From NCBI RefSeq assembly GCF_004297265.1, contig NZ_SCUT01000018.1:1-64000 (forward strand): DNA of 64,000 bases, in the 5' to 3' direction. Made by a program: the position numbers and the translations under genes. The number at the start of each line of letters is the position of its first letter. Positions within the stretch are counted from its first letter, which is position 1. Below are positions 8,553 to 19,794 of the stretch, one piece after another. The notes under the pieces were generated by a model. It ran no database searches. It was not told the DNA's origin and was given only the letters and a program-made list of their open reading frames with translations. The DNA comes from Reyranella sp. Its GTDB lineage: Bacteria > Pseudomonadota > Alphaproteobacteria > Reyranellales > Reyranellaceae.

Positions 8553-11577
<3,025 letters not shown>

Positions 11578-11596
11578 GATCGGGACCGCACTCAAG

Positions 11597-11672
11597 GGAG
11601 CGCGCAACTCCAGTTGCGCTCTTTCCTTGCTGGCTCAAGACAAGCTTGAGCGCCACTGGAGTGGCGCGCTCC
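11597..11672. repeat. Inverted pair of 25-bp palindromic units with compensatory base changes
   Basis: Two copies of a 25-bp unit face each other at 11597-11621 and 11648-11672. The first reads GGAGCGCGCAACTCCAGTTG then CGCTC. The second, read on the other strand, differs only at two positions: A to C in the left arm and T to G in the right arm. That keeps the A-T/C-G pair and hence the hairpin. A third stem GCTCAAG/CTTGAGC (11633-11639 and 11645-11651) lies between them. The array occupies the gap between two convergent genes and may act as a bidirectional terminator. Confidence 0.65.
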
Positions 11673-11705
11673 AATGAGACGACCTTGGGTGATTGCTGTA
11701 TTGCC

Positions 11706-12098
11706 CTAGCGCGGTCGGGCGCGATGGCGCTTCCAGCCGCGCCAGGCCACGCCGCCGAGGGGCGGCAGGAAACACAAGCTCGCGGCGACGATCGCCATCG
11801 CTGCCGCGATGCAGTTCCAGCCGCGGCGCAGGCCCACCACGCACTCCCAGTCGAGGGCCATGAAGACCAGCGACACCAGCAGGATCGGGTTGGCGAGCAG
11901 CGCCACCAGATAGAGCCGCCATGCCGGCGCCTCGACGCCGGGCTTCCACTGGCACACGAACGAACTCACGACCGCTCCCGCCAGCAGGCCGAGGGCGAAG
12001 TAGAGCGATGCCCGGACATCGAGGAAGGCCCCTGCGCCCGCTCCCACCAGGACGGCGGAGACGAGATGACCCATCACGAACGGCTTGATACGCAGCAT
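11706..12098 (-). CDS. Small membrane protein of unknown function
   Basis: This 130-aa protein has four predicted membrane helices: about residues 9-27, 30-48, 62-81 and 95-113. Basic termini (RGWKRHRARPR at the end) suggest the C-terminus is cytoplasmic. I do not recognise a family. It is 6 nt downstream of the alpha/beta hydrolase gene on the same strand and probably co-transcribed with it. Real coding is supported by the clear alternation of hydrophobic blocks and short polar loops; the role is unknown. Confidence 0.6.
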   Translation of the reverse strand: MLRIKPFVMGHLVSAVLVGAGAGAFLDVRASLYFALGLLAGAVVSSFVCQWKPGVEAPAWRLYLVALLANPILLVSLVFMALDWECVVGLRRGWNCIAAAMAIVAASLCFLPPLGGVAWRGWKRHRARPR

Positions 12099-12104
12099 TG
12101 ATCC

Positions 12105-12902
12105 TCAGCCGGCGATCGACCTGGCGACCGCTTCGGGATGGCTATCCAGCATGCCGTGGTTGGCGCCGGCAAGCGCGTCCATACGGGCATTGGGCAACAG
12201 CTGCACCATGCCGCGGCCGATCGCCCGCACGATCTCGGGGCTGCGGTCGCCACAGATCACGGTGACGGGCGGCGTGAAGGCGGCGAGCTGCGCCGACGTC
12301 GCGGTGTCGTTGAAGCTGCTGCGCACGTCGAGCGCGTTGCGCGGGGCGTTGGCATCGAGATAGCCGCGGACCGGATCGGGCATTCGGGCAAACGCCCCTT
12401 CGCCAAACCAGTAGTCGATCATCAGCCGCACCACGCCCGCCTCGCCCGCCACGGCACGGCCTGCGTAATCCTCGAAATGCGCCGCCGCCGGATCGAGCGC
12501 TTCCCTGTCGTCGGTGATCTGAAGCGCGCGGAAGAAGACCGGCTCGAACAGGACCAGCGCCTCGATCGTCCCGGGCGCCGCCTGTAACCCCGCCTGCATC
12601 GCGACGACACCGCCATAGGAGTGACCGGCCAGGCGGACCGGCACGCCGGCGCTTTCCGCGAGACGCGCCACCGCCGCGCCCATCAGGGCCGCGCGGCCAA
12701 CCGGCGCGTCCGGCACGCCGTCGGACCCGCCATAGCCCGGCAGATCGACGGCCAGCACACGAAACCGCTCGCGAAGGTGGGGCACGACCCGGCTCCAGGA
12801 TCGGCTGTCGCCGGGCGAGCCATGGGCCAGCAGGAGGGCCGGACCGTTGCCCTCCTCGCGGTAGTGCAGCTTCTTGCCGTCGGGCAATTCGAGCATGGGC
12901 AT
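12105..12902 (-). CDS. Alpha/beta hydrolase
   Basis: This 265-aa cytoplasmic alpha/beta hydrolase has no signal peptide. Motifs include the oxyanion region LLAHGSPGDSRSW (about 25-37), VDLPGYGGSDG and the nucleophile elbow GHSYGG (about 94-99). ICGDRSPEI probably supplies the acid, and GANHGMLDSHPEAV the His near the C-terminus. The family includes haloalkane dehalogenases, C-C hydrolases and esterases; the substrate is not evident. It is divergent from the MarR regulator gene across the 31-bp palindrome at 12979-13009, so it is a likely target of that regulator. Confidence 0.82.
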   Translation of the reverse strand: MPMLELPDGKKLHYREEGNGPALLLAHGSPGDSRSWSRVVPHLRERFRVLAVDLPGYGGSDGVPDAPVGRAALMGAAVARLAESAGVPVRLAGHSYGGVVAMQAGLQAAPGTIEALVLFEPVFFRALQITDDREALDPAAAHFEDYAGRAVAGEAGVVRLMIDYWFGEGAFARMPDPVRGYLDANAPRNALDVRSSFNDTATSAQLAAFTPPVTVICGDRSPEIVRAIGRGMVQLLPNARMDALAGANHGMLDSHPEAVARSIAG

Positions 12903-12978
12903 CGGGCGAATCCGTTCAAGATCGGTGAGACATGAGTCCGTGGATTGACGTGGGTGGCAAGAGCATCCTCCGGCCTTT

Positions 12979-13009
12979 ACATGCATATACATTTTATGTA
13001 TATGCATGT
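12979..13009. promoter_or_regulatory. 31-bp perfect palindrome, probable MarR operator overlapping the marR start
   Basis: Two perfect 14-bp arms, ACATGCATATACAT (12979-12992) and ATGTATATGCATGT (12996-13009), are separated by TTT. The site is strikingly AT-rich in a GC-rich window and lies between the divergent hydrolase and marR genes. It contains three in-frame ATG codons for the marR frame (12981, 12996, 13002). MarR-family dimers usually bind palindromes of this kind in their own promoter region. Binding here could block transcription and hide the start codons. Confidence 0.75.
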
Positions 13010-13466
13010 TACTGTGTCCCGCAAAGCACAATCCGCGAAATCCCTGCGCACTGACGCCCGTGTCGCGCTCGAAACCTGCACTGGTTGGAATCTCCGGCTG
13101 GCGGCGCGGCGCATCACCCAGTTCCTTGAGCAGCGGATGGACGGCGCCGGCCTCTCCTTCGCCCAGTTCGGCCTGATGGCCGAGATCGCTTCGGCCGACG
13201 ACGACACGATCACTGCGTTGGCGACCCGCATGGGCCTCGACCAGTCGACCTTGTCGCGAACGTTGCGCACGCTCGAATCCGACGGATTGGTCGAGATCGC
13301 CATCGCCGAGGGCGACCAGCGCCGACGCATGGTGTGGCTTACGGAAAAGGGCGCGCGTCGATTGGAGGCCGCCCTCGTGTCGTGGCGACAGGCTCATGCC
13401 AAGCTGAACGAACGCATCTCGCCGAATCTGGCGCGACGCCTCGCCCTGGAGACCGAACGGCTATGA
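13002..13466 (+). CDS. MarR-family transcriptional regulator
   Basis: This MarR-type winged-helix repressor is about 154 aa from the chosen ATG. Recognition helix region ITALATRMGLDQSTLSRTLRTLESDGLVE (abbreviated as a helix-turn-helix at about residues 70-98) is followed by the wing with GDQRRRMVWLTEKG. No clear Shine-Dalgarno precedes any of the three ATGs (12981, 12996, 13002) inside the palindrome or the upstream TTG at 12945. The start is therefore uncertain and the mRNA might be nearly leaderless. It overlaps the MFS gene by 4 nt (ATGA), forming a regulator-exporter operon, and probably represses itself and the divergent hydrolase. Confidence 0.85.
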   Translation: MHVTVSRKAQSAKSLRTDARVALETCTGWNLRLAARRITQFLEQRMDGAGLSFAQFGLMAEIASADDDTITALATRMGLDQSTLSRTLRTLESDGLVEIAIAEGDQRRRMVWLTEKGARRLEAALVSWRQAHAKLNERISPNLARRLALETERL

Positions 13467-14698
13467 CGAACGCCACCCTGCTCGACAGCCGCACCGCCTG
13501 GATCACCGCGTCCGCCGCGCTCGCCATCCTGACGCTCTGCTACGGCGCGCCGCTGGTATCGGTGGTCGCCATGAAGCCGATCGCGGCCGAGCTCGAGACC
13601 TCGCGCTCGGGCCCGGCCGGTGCCGGCTCCATGGTCTATATCGGCGCAGCCTTCGGCGGCATCGTCGCCGGATGGCTGGCCGGCAAGCTCGGCGTGCGTC
13701 GCGTCGTGATCTTCGGCGGCACCATGGTGGGCGCAGGCCTGATCCTCTCCTCGTCCGGCGGCATGCTCGAGCTTTATGCCGGGCACGGCGTGCTGATGGG
13801 CCTGTTCGGCACGGCCTGCATGTTCTCGCCGCTGATCACCTATGTGAGCCGCTGGTTCGAGCGTCGGCGGGGCGCGGCCGTGGCGCTCATCTCCTCGGGA
13901 CAGGCCGTGGCCGGCGCGATCTGGCCGCCGATCCTGCAGCTCGGCGTCGATTCCTTCGGCTGGCGCTGGACGATGGTCGCGTTCGCGATCCTCACGGTCG
14001 TCACGGTGGTGGCGCTCACCCTCGTCTTCCTGCATCCGCCGCCTGAAGAGTCAGCGGCGGCGATCGCTGCGAGCGACCGGCCACAGGCGAGCGGCGACGT
14101 ACTGGGCATGCCGCGCAACCGGCTGATGATCCTGCTGATGGCGGCGGTGTTCTGCTGCTGCGTGCCCATGGCGGTGCCGATGCATCACGTACCCGCTTTC
14201 TGCAGCGACCTCGGCATGACGCCGCAATATGGCGCCGCGATGCTTTCGGTGCTGCTGGGCTGCGCCTTCCTGGCGCGGCAGTTCTGGGGCTGGGTCGCCG
14301 ATCGCATCGGCGGCCTGCAGACCCTGCTGTGGAGTTCGCTCGTCCAGGCGACGGGTCTGGCCGGCTTCCTGCTCACGAAGGATCAGGCCGCCCTGTTCGC
14401 CATCGCGGCCGTCTTCGGCATCGGCCTGTCGGGTCTGCTTCCCGCCTATGTCATCACCGTGCGCGAATACTATCCGGTCGAGGAAGCCAACTGGCGCATC
14501 CCCACCGTTCTCTTCGCAGGCCTTCTGGGCATGGCGACGGGCGGCTGGGGCGCCGGCTTCCTCTACGATGCCTTCGCGGGCTACCGGCCCGCCTTCGCCG
14601 TCGGGATGGCATTCAACCTCGCCAATCTCGCGGTCCTGCTATTCCTGGTCTCGCGCACTCACACGAGGTTGATGCGGCAGCCGCAGACCTCGACCTGA
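13463..14698 (+). CDS. MFS transporter
   Basis: This 411-aa major facilitator protein has about twelve predicted helices. The loop 2-3 motif is GWLAGKLGVRRVV (about 69-81), its second-half counterpart is GWVADRIGG, and FERRRGAAVALISSG marks the start of helix 5. The layout resembles oxalate/formate antiporter-like and monocarboxylate MFS members. Co-transcribed with the MarR regulator, it is likely an exporter induced by the ligand sensed by MarR. The last 40 nt overlap the 3' end of the convergent VOC gene. Confidence 0.85.
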   Translation: MTNATLLDSRTAWITASAALAILTLCYGAPLVSVVAMKPIAAELETSRSGPAGAGSMVYIGAAFGGIVAGWLAGKLGVRRVVIFGGTMVGAGLILSSSGGMLELYAGHGVLMGLFGTACMFSPLITYVSRWFERRRGAAVALISSGQAVAGAIWPPILQLGVDSFGWRWTMVAFAILTVVTVVALTLVFLHPPPEESAAAIAASDRPQASGDVLGMPRNRLMILLMAAVFCCCVPMAVPMHHVPAFCSDLGMTPQYGAAMLSVLLGCAFLARQFWGWVADRIGGLQTLLWSSLVQATGLAGFLLTKDQAALFAIAAVFGIGLSGLLPAYVITVREYYPVEEANWRIPTVLFAGLLGMATGGWGAGFLYDAFAGYRPAFAVGMAFNLANLAVLLFLVSRTHTRLMRQPQTST

Positions 14699-15408
14699 CC
14701 GACGCCATGCCGCCGGCCGCGCTTCTCGGCCGCGGCCAGCACGCGCTCGCGATCCACGACGTTCACGTCGTAGGCCGACACGCCCGGACCACGTCCGTCG
14801 ACGATCGGCACGAAGCGGATCTGCGAACCGTCGAGCCGGATGATGTTGTCGACGGCCGGCCGGTCGAGGATCCGCGACCACGAGGCGGCGGCACCGTCGG
14901 GATCGTCATGCTGGATCTCGACGCCCGCCAGGCCATTGGTGACGTCGGAGCGCGCGTGCTTCGTCCAGTCCTTCTCGGCGGGCGGCCACCACAAAGCGGG
15001 ATCGACGCCCGGTGGAGCAAACGTCGTGTCGAGCGACAGCAGCACGCCATTCGTGTCCGAGGGATGGAAGTGCGTGTACTGGTATTCGGGCAGGTCCTTC
15101 TCCGCCACCGCGCGAACGCCGAGCGCGGTCACACGCTGGCGCTCTGCCGCCGCGTCGGGCACCTGCAGGATCACCATGTAGCCGCCATCACCCTTGCGGC
15201 GCTCGATGTAGCGGCCGGCCGATGTGCCCTCCTTGAAGGGAGACACGATCTCGAGGAAATCGTTGCCGGTCGGGCAGACGACGTTTGCCAGGCCCCACTT
15301 CGCGACACCGGGATCGCGATAGGCGACCTCGATGCCGAGATTGTCGCACAGCTCCTCGGTGGAACTTTCCAGGTCCTTGCAGACGAAGACGCTTTGCCTC
15401 AGTCTCAT
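14659..15408 (-). CDS. VOC-family (glyoxalase/dioxygenase fold) protein
   Basis: This 249-aa protein has two beta-alpha-beta-beta-beta modules of the vicinal oxygen chelate superfamily. The first module begins RLRQSVFVCKDLESS and includes GNDFLEIVSPFKEGTSAGRY. The second begins GLAGVEIQHDDPDGAAASW and ends in IRFVPI. Candidate metal ligands are Glu in FLEIV and His in VEIQHDD, but a full 2-His-1-Glu set is not obvious. Function is unknown; the length and GRYIERRKGDGGYM segment resemble uncharacterised VOC proteins near acyl-CoA genes. It overlaps the MFS gene end by 40 nt and is divergent from the LivM-like gene, 43 nt apart. Confidence 0.75.
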   Translation of the reverse strand: MRLRQSVFVCKDLESSTEELCDNLGIEVAYRDPGVAKWGLANVVCPTGNDFLEIVSPFKEGTSAGRYIERRKGDGGYMVILQVPDAAAERQRVTALGVRAVAEKDLPEYQYTHFHPSDTNGVLLSLDTTFAPPGVDPALWWPPAEKDWTKHARSDVTNGLAGVEIQHDDPDGAAASWSRILDRPAVDNIIRLDGSQIRFVPIVDGRGPGVSAYDVNVVDRERVLAAAEKRGRRHGVGQVEVCGCRINLV

Positions 15409-15451
15409 CGCTTCGCTCCCGTTCCTTGGTTGTATGGTCTATCGTAACGCC

Positions 15452-16376
15452 ATGCGGACCGTATGGACCATGGGCTTCGTGGCGGCGGCCGCCCTCTCAT
15501 TCTGCTTCCCGGATTTCATCGTCTTCCGTTTCACGCAGGCCGCGATCTGGTCGATCGCGCTGATGGGCCTGGTGATCCTCTGCGGCATCAGCGGACAGTT
15601 CTCCCTCGCGCAGGCGGCCTTGTTCGGCATCGGCGGCTATGGCGCGGCGATCCTCGGCGCCCACACGTCGCTCCCGAGCTATGCCGGTCTCTTGCTTGCG
15701 CCGCTCCTGGGCTTTGCTGCGGGCTACGGCGTGGGCCGGATCGCCGGCCCGCACAGCCTCTGGACGCAGGCGCTCGTCACCTACGCCGTCGTCATCGCCT
15801 TTCCGCAGCTGCTGCGCTGGCGGCCCATCGAGCATTGGACGGGCGGCGTCCAGGGCCTCTATCTCGACTTCCCGACGCCGCCAACCGATCTGCTCAGCAA
15901 CGATCGCTGGGCCTTCCTGATGGCGCTCGCGCTCCTGGCCGCCGGTATCTGGCTCGCGCACAATCTGATCGACAGCCGGGCTGGCCGCGCGCTGAAGGCG
16001 GCACGCGATCACGATTTCGCGGCGACCGCCCAGGGCATCCGCGCGCCGCAAGCGCGCGCCGCGGCCTCCGGCATCGCCGGCGCCTATCTCGCCGTCGCCG
16101 GCTGCCTCTCGGCTTGGCAATTCGGATTCGTGGGACCGGGCAGCTACAATTTCGCGCTGTCGGTCCAGATGCTGTTCGGGCTGGTGATCGGGGGCATGCA
16201 CTCGGCCGGCGGCGCGATCCTGGGCGGGCTCTTCCTGCAGTTCTTCCCCGACGTGACGGCGGGGTTGGGCAAGGGCTACTCCGCCCTGCTCTACGGCGTG
16301 CTGCTGATCGCCGCCATGGTGGCGATGCCGGACGGCGTGGCGGGCGCGCTGGCCCGCCTCGCCGCCTGGCTGAAGC

Positions 16377-16390
<14 letters not shown>
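15452..16390 (+). CDS. LivM-like branched-chain amino-acid ABC permease (orphan)
   Basis: This 312-aa membrane protein has the LivM fold. LVILCGISGQFSLAQAALFGIGGYG (abbreviated; about residues 40-63) is the GQxSLGxAxFxxIGAY signature. RAGRALKAARDHDFAATAQGI is the cytoplasmic loop that contacts the ATPase, though the usual RAxRENExAA is altered. The C-terminal GGMHSAGGAILGG matches the family GGxGTxxGPxxGA region. No LivH, LivF, LivG or binding protein is nearby, so it must work with subunits encoded elsewhere or be an orphan. The start at 15452 is preferred because the upstream in-frame extension overlaps the divergent gene. The 3' end overlaps the convergent crotonase gene by 14 nt. Confidence 0.78.
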
Positions 16391-17168
<778 letters not shown>

Positions 17169-17277
17169 CGATTCCTCCGGGATTGCGATTGGCGGGTTGC
17201 GGCGAATGTTTCCCAAACCAATGACTCACGCAACGACATTCCGTCTTGCTGAGCGGAACAATGCCGGAGGCCGGTGC

Positions 17278-17985
17278 TCAGGCGGCGGGCGGTGTCAGAT
17301 AGACACCGGGCTCGGCCGACAGGTTCTGCTTGATGTGACGGCTGACCTGGTCGGCCAGGATCTCGGACTTGCCGGCCTCCAGCGCCTCCAGCGTCTGCCG
17401 CACCACGTCCTCGGGCTTCGACTTGGGCGCCGTCACGTGCCGCACCATGTCGGTATCCATGAAGCCGACATGCAGGGCGAGGACCTGCGTGCCCTGGTCG
17501 CGCAGCTCGTGGCGCAGCCCGTTGCTGAACGACCAGGCCGCCGCCTTGGAGGCGGAGTAGGTCGAGGACGACGGAAATGCGACCCAGCTCAGCACCGACA
17601 GCACGTTCACGATCGCGCCGCCGCCGTTGCGGGCGAGGATGGGCGCGAAGGCGCGGCTGACGTTCACCGGTCCGAAGAAATTCGTCTCGAACTCGGCACG
17701 CACCGCCTCGACGCCGTTCTCGCCGAGAAAGCCCGAGCCGCGGCTGATACCGGCATTGTTGATCACCAGGGTGACATCGCCGAGGTCGCGCGCCGCGGCC
17801 GCCACCTCCTCGGGCTTCGTGACATCGAGCCGGACCGGCTGCACGCCCGCCTGCTTGATCGCTGCAGGATCGCGCGCCGCCGCATAGACCTTGCGCGCGC
17901 CACCGGCGAGCAGGCCCTGGGTGAAGGCAAGGCCGAGGCCGCGATTGGCGCCGGTCACGAGGGCAACTGAGTTCTGGATTTTCAC
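17278..17985 (-). CDS. SDR-family oxidoreductase
   Basis: This 235-aa classical SDR starts at GTG 17985, favoured because GGAGA lies 5 nt upstream and the protein then begins MKIQNSVALVTGANRGLG. NAD(P)-binding TGANRGLG is at about residues 11-18, NNAG in LVINNAGIS, and the catalytic Ser-Tyr-Lys in VLSVLSW and YSASKAA. It is downstream of a TetR gene on the same strand. The 15-nt sequence ATGACCGGTCGTCTT at 18008-18022 recurs, with one change, just upstream of that TetR gene. It is therefore probably under the control of the TetR protein. Substrate unknown. Confidence 0.85.
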   Translation of the reverse strand: MKIQNSVALVTGANRGLGLAFTQGLLAGGARKVYAAARDPAAIKQAGVQPVRLDVTKPEEVAAAARDLGDVTLVINNAGISRGSGFLGENGVEAVRAEFETNFFGPVNVSRAFAPILARNGGGAIVNVLSVLSWVAFPSSSTYSASKAAAWSFSNGLRHELRDQGTQVLALHVGFMDTDMVRHVTAPKSKPEDVVRQTLEALEAGKSEILADQVSRHIKQNLSAEPGVYLTPPAA

Positions 17986-18007
17986 GACACGTCTCCAATG
18001 GGTCAAG

Positions 18008-18022
18008 ATGACCGGTCGTCTT
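18008..18022. promoter_or_regulatory. Putative TetR operator upstream of the SDR gene
   Basis: ATGACCGGTCGTCTT contains the perfect 8-bp palindrome GACCGGTC. Counting the flanking bases (18005-18022), the dyad AAGATGACC/GGTCGTCTT matches at 8 of 9 positions. The same 15-mer recurs with a single T-to-C change at 18659-18673. Position just upstream of the SDR start fits a TetR-family operator. Confidence 0.6.
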
Positions 18023-18066
18023 AAACTGGACATGCCGACGTGATTCTTCGAGCGAGTTTTCCTGTG

Positions 18067-18648
18067 TCAGATGAGAATTTTGTTGAAGGTGACGGCCATG
18101 AAGGCGTCGAGCGGCGCCGCGCTCTTTTCGACCCTCGAGCGCAGGACCGCGCCCTCCCACGCGTTGAGCAGGAAGGAAGCCAGCGTGGCAGCCGGGATCT
18201 CCCTGCCCACGTCGCCGGCCTTCTGCGCCTCGGCGATGACCTGCGCGATGTCCCTGGTCCAGTTGTTCAGGGCTCCGCCCAGCGCCGCCCGGATATCGGC
18301 GCTCTGCCCTGCCAGTTCGGCGCTGAAATTGCCGAGCAGGCAGCCGCGACTGAAACCGGTGGCCGGCCCGAGCTGGTTCAGCGCTTTGAAATGGGCCTTC
18401 AACCTAGCCAGTGGCGCGCCCGTTCCACCGACCAGCACCTGCCGGCGTTCGGCTCCCGCGGCGGCGTAGCGCTCGACCACCTCGACGCCCAACGCCTCCT
18501 TGCTCTCGAAGTGATTGTAGAAGGATCCCTTGGGGACCTTGGCGGCATCGGTGATGTCCTGGACGCCGGTGGCGTTGAAGCCGTTCTTGTGCAGGGCCTC
18601 GAACGCGGCGGTCAGCAGCCTTTCGCGGACGTTGGTCTTCTGTGTCAT
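18067..18648 (-). CDS. TetR/AcrR-family regulator
   Basis: This 193-aa regulator has the TetR DNA-binding domain at the N-terminus: RERLLTAAFEALHKNGFNAT, then the helix-turn-helix VQDITDAAKVPKGSFYNHFESKE (abbreviated; about 28-50). The GSFYNHFESKE segment and the C-terminal region with FSRGCLLGNFSAEL resemble the AcuR/YxaF-like group (TetR_C_6). That group often regulates reductases for reactive carbonyls, with a conserved Cys in GCLLGN. It lies between an SDR (same strand) and a quinone oxidoreductase (divergent), both plausible targets. Matching operator-like sequences precede it and the SDR. Confidence 0.88.
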   Translation of the reverse strand: MTQKTNVRERLLTAAFEALHKNGFNATGVQDITDAAKVPKGSFYNHFESKEALGVEVVERYAAAGAERRQVLVGGTGAPLARLKAHFKALNQLGPATGFSRGCLLGNFSAELAGQSADIRAALGGALNNWTRDIAQVIAEAQKAGDVGREIPAATLASFLLNAWEGAVLRSRVEKSAAPLDAFMAVTFNKILI

Positions 18649-18658
18649 GACATTCGAT

Positions 18659-18673
18659 ATGACCGGTCGCCTT
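18659..18673. promoter_or_regulatory. Putative TetR operator upstream of the tetR gene
   Basis: ATGACCGGTCGCCTT with core palindrome GACCGGTC matches 14 of 15 bases of the site at 18008-18022. It lies 10 nt before the tetR start, in the region shared with the divergent quinone oxidoreductase gene. It could serve autorepression and co-regulation of that gene. Confidence 0.55.
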
Positions 18674-18765
18674 GCCTTTTCAAGAGCCGCGGCGCGCCGG
18701 CGGGCTTTTGCGAACGACGATCGCAGACCGTAAGGTCGCGCCATGGAATTGAGCCGAGGAGAAAC

Positions 18766-19773
18766 ATGCGCGCGATGATCTGCCGCCAGTGGGGCGGCCC
18801 CGAAGACCTGCGATTGGAGGAGGTCGCGTCGTCGCCGCTGAAGACAGGCCAGGTGCGCATCCGCATCCGCGCGGCGGGCGTCAGCTTCGCCACGACCCTG
18901 GTCATCGCGGGCAAGTACCAACGCCGCCCGCCCTTCCCCTTCGCGCCCGGCACCGAGGCGTCCGGCATCGTCACCGAGGTCGATCCGGCCTGCACGAGGG
19001 TCAGGGTCGGCGACGAGGTCGTGGCCGTGCTCGACTGGGGCGGGCTCGCCGAGGAAGTCGTGGCCCACGAGGTCAATGTCTTCCCCAAGCCGCGCAACGT
19101 TGGGTTCGTCGAGGCGATCCAGCTCGCCATCTCCTATCCGACCTCGGCCGGCGCGCTCACCTGGCCCGAGGCGCTCGACGTGCAGGCCGGACACACGCTG
19201 CTGGTCCATGCGGCGGCCGGCGGCGTCGGCATGGCGGCGGTCGAGATCGGCAAGATCCTCGGCGCGACCGTGATCGCCACCGCGGGCGGCGCACGCAAGA
19301 CGGAATTCGCCAGGGCGCACGGCGCGGACCACGTCATCGACTACAACGCGACGGATTTCCGTGAGGAAGTGCTGAAGCTCACGGGCGGCCGCGGCGTCGA
19401 CCGGGTCTACGATCCCGTCGGCGGCGACGTGTTCACCCAGTCGCTGCGCTGCATGGCCGTGGGCGGGCGCATCTGTCCCATCGGCTTCGCCAGCGGCACC
19501 ATTCCCCAGATCCCGGCCAACATCCTGCTGGTGAAGACCCTCGCCGTGATGGGCTTCAACTACGGCTACTATGTCGGCTGGAGCCCGCACGATGCGCGCT
19601 TCGAGGAGGCGAAGCGCACCTTCGCCCTGGCGGAGCGGATCCGCGGCTGGTGCGAACAGGGTCTCTGCCGCCCGCACGTCGACCGGACCTTCACGCTCCC
19701 CGACGCCGCGCAGGCGATGCGCGCGCTCCTCGAGCGCAGCGTCACCGGCCGCGTGGCCATCGTGATGGACTGA
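18766..19773 (+). CDS. Zinc-independent MDR, NADPH:quinone oxidoreductase-like
   Basis: This 335-aa medium-chain dehydrogenase/reductase is of the quinone oxidoreductase type. The N-terminal GroES-like domain has PFAPGTEASGIVTEV (about residues 61-75) and lacks the zinc-binding Cys set. The Rossmann domain has LLVHAAAGGVGMAAVEIGK (about 145-163), GADHVIDYNATDF and GGRICPIGFASG. It reduces quinones or conjugated enones with NADPH. An AGGAGA lies 4 nt before the ATG. It is divergent from the tetR gene and may be repressed by it. The downstream crotonase gene is convergent. Confidence 0.88.
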   Translation: MRAMICRQWGGPEDLRLEEVASSPLKTGQVRIRIRAAGVSFATTLVIAGKYQRRPPFPFAPGTEASGIVTEVDPACTRVRVGDEVVAVLDWGGLAEEVVAHEVNVFPKPRNVGFVEAIQLAISYPTSAGALTWPEALDVQAGHTLLVHAAAGGVGMAAVEIGKILGATVIATAGGARKTEFARAHGADHVIDYNATDFREEVLKLTGGRGVDRVYDPVGGDVFTQSLRCMAVGGRICPIGFASGTIPQIPANILLVKTLAVMGFNYGYYVGWSPHDARFEEAKRTFALAERIRGWCEQGLCRPHVDRTFTLPDAAQAMRALLERSVTGRVAIVMD

Positions 19774-19774
19774 C

Positions 19775-19791
19775 CCTGCGTCAGGCGCAGG
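19775..19791. terminator. Short hairpin between convergent genes
   Basis: CCTGCG (19775-19780) and CGCAGG (19786-19791) form a 6-bp stem with a 5-nt loop, directly after the quinone oxidoreductase stop and before the convergent crotonase stop. There is no U-tract on either strand, so this is only a possible bidirectional terminator. Confidence 0.3.
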
Positions 19792-19794
19792 CCG

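Noticed and set aside
12945..13001. TTG at 12945 as the MarR start
   Set aside because: It lacks a ribosome-binding site, adds residues atypical for the family and would place the whole operator inside the coding region; a start within the palindrome is more likely.
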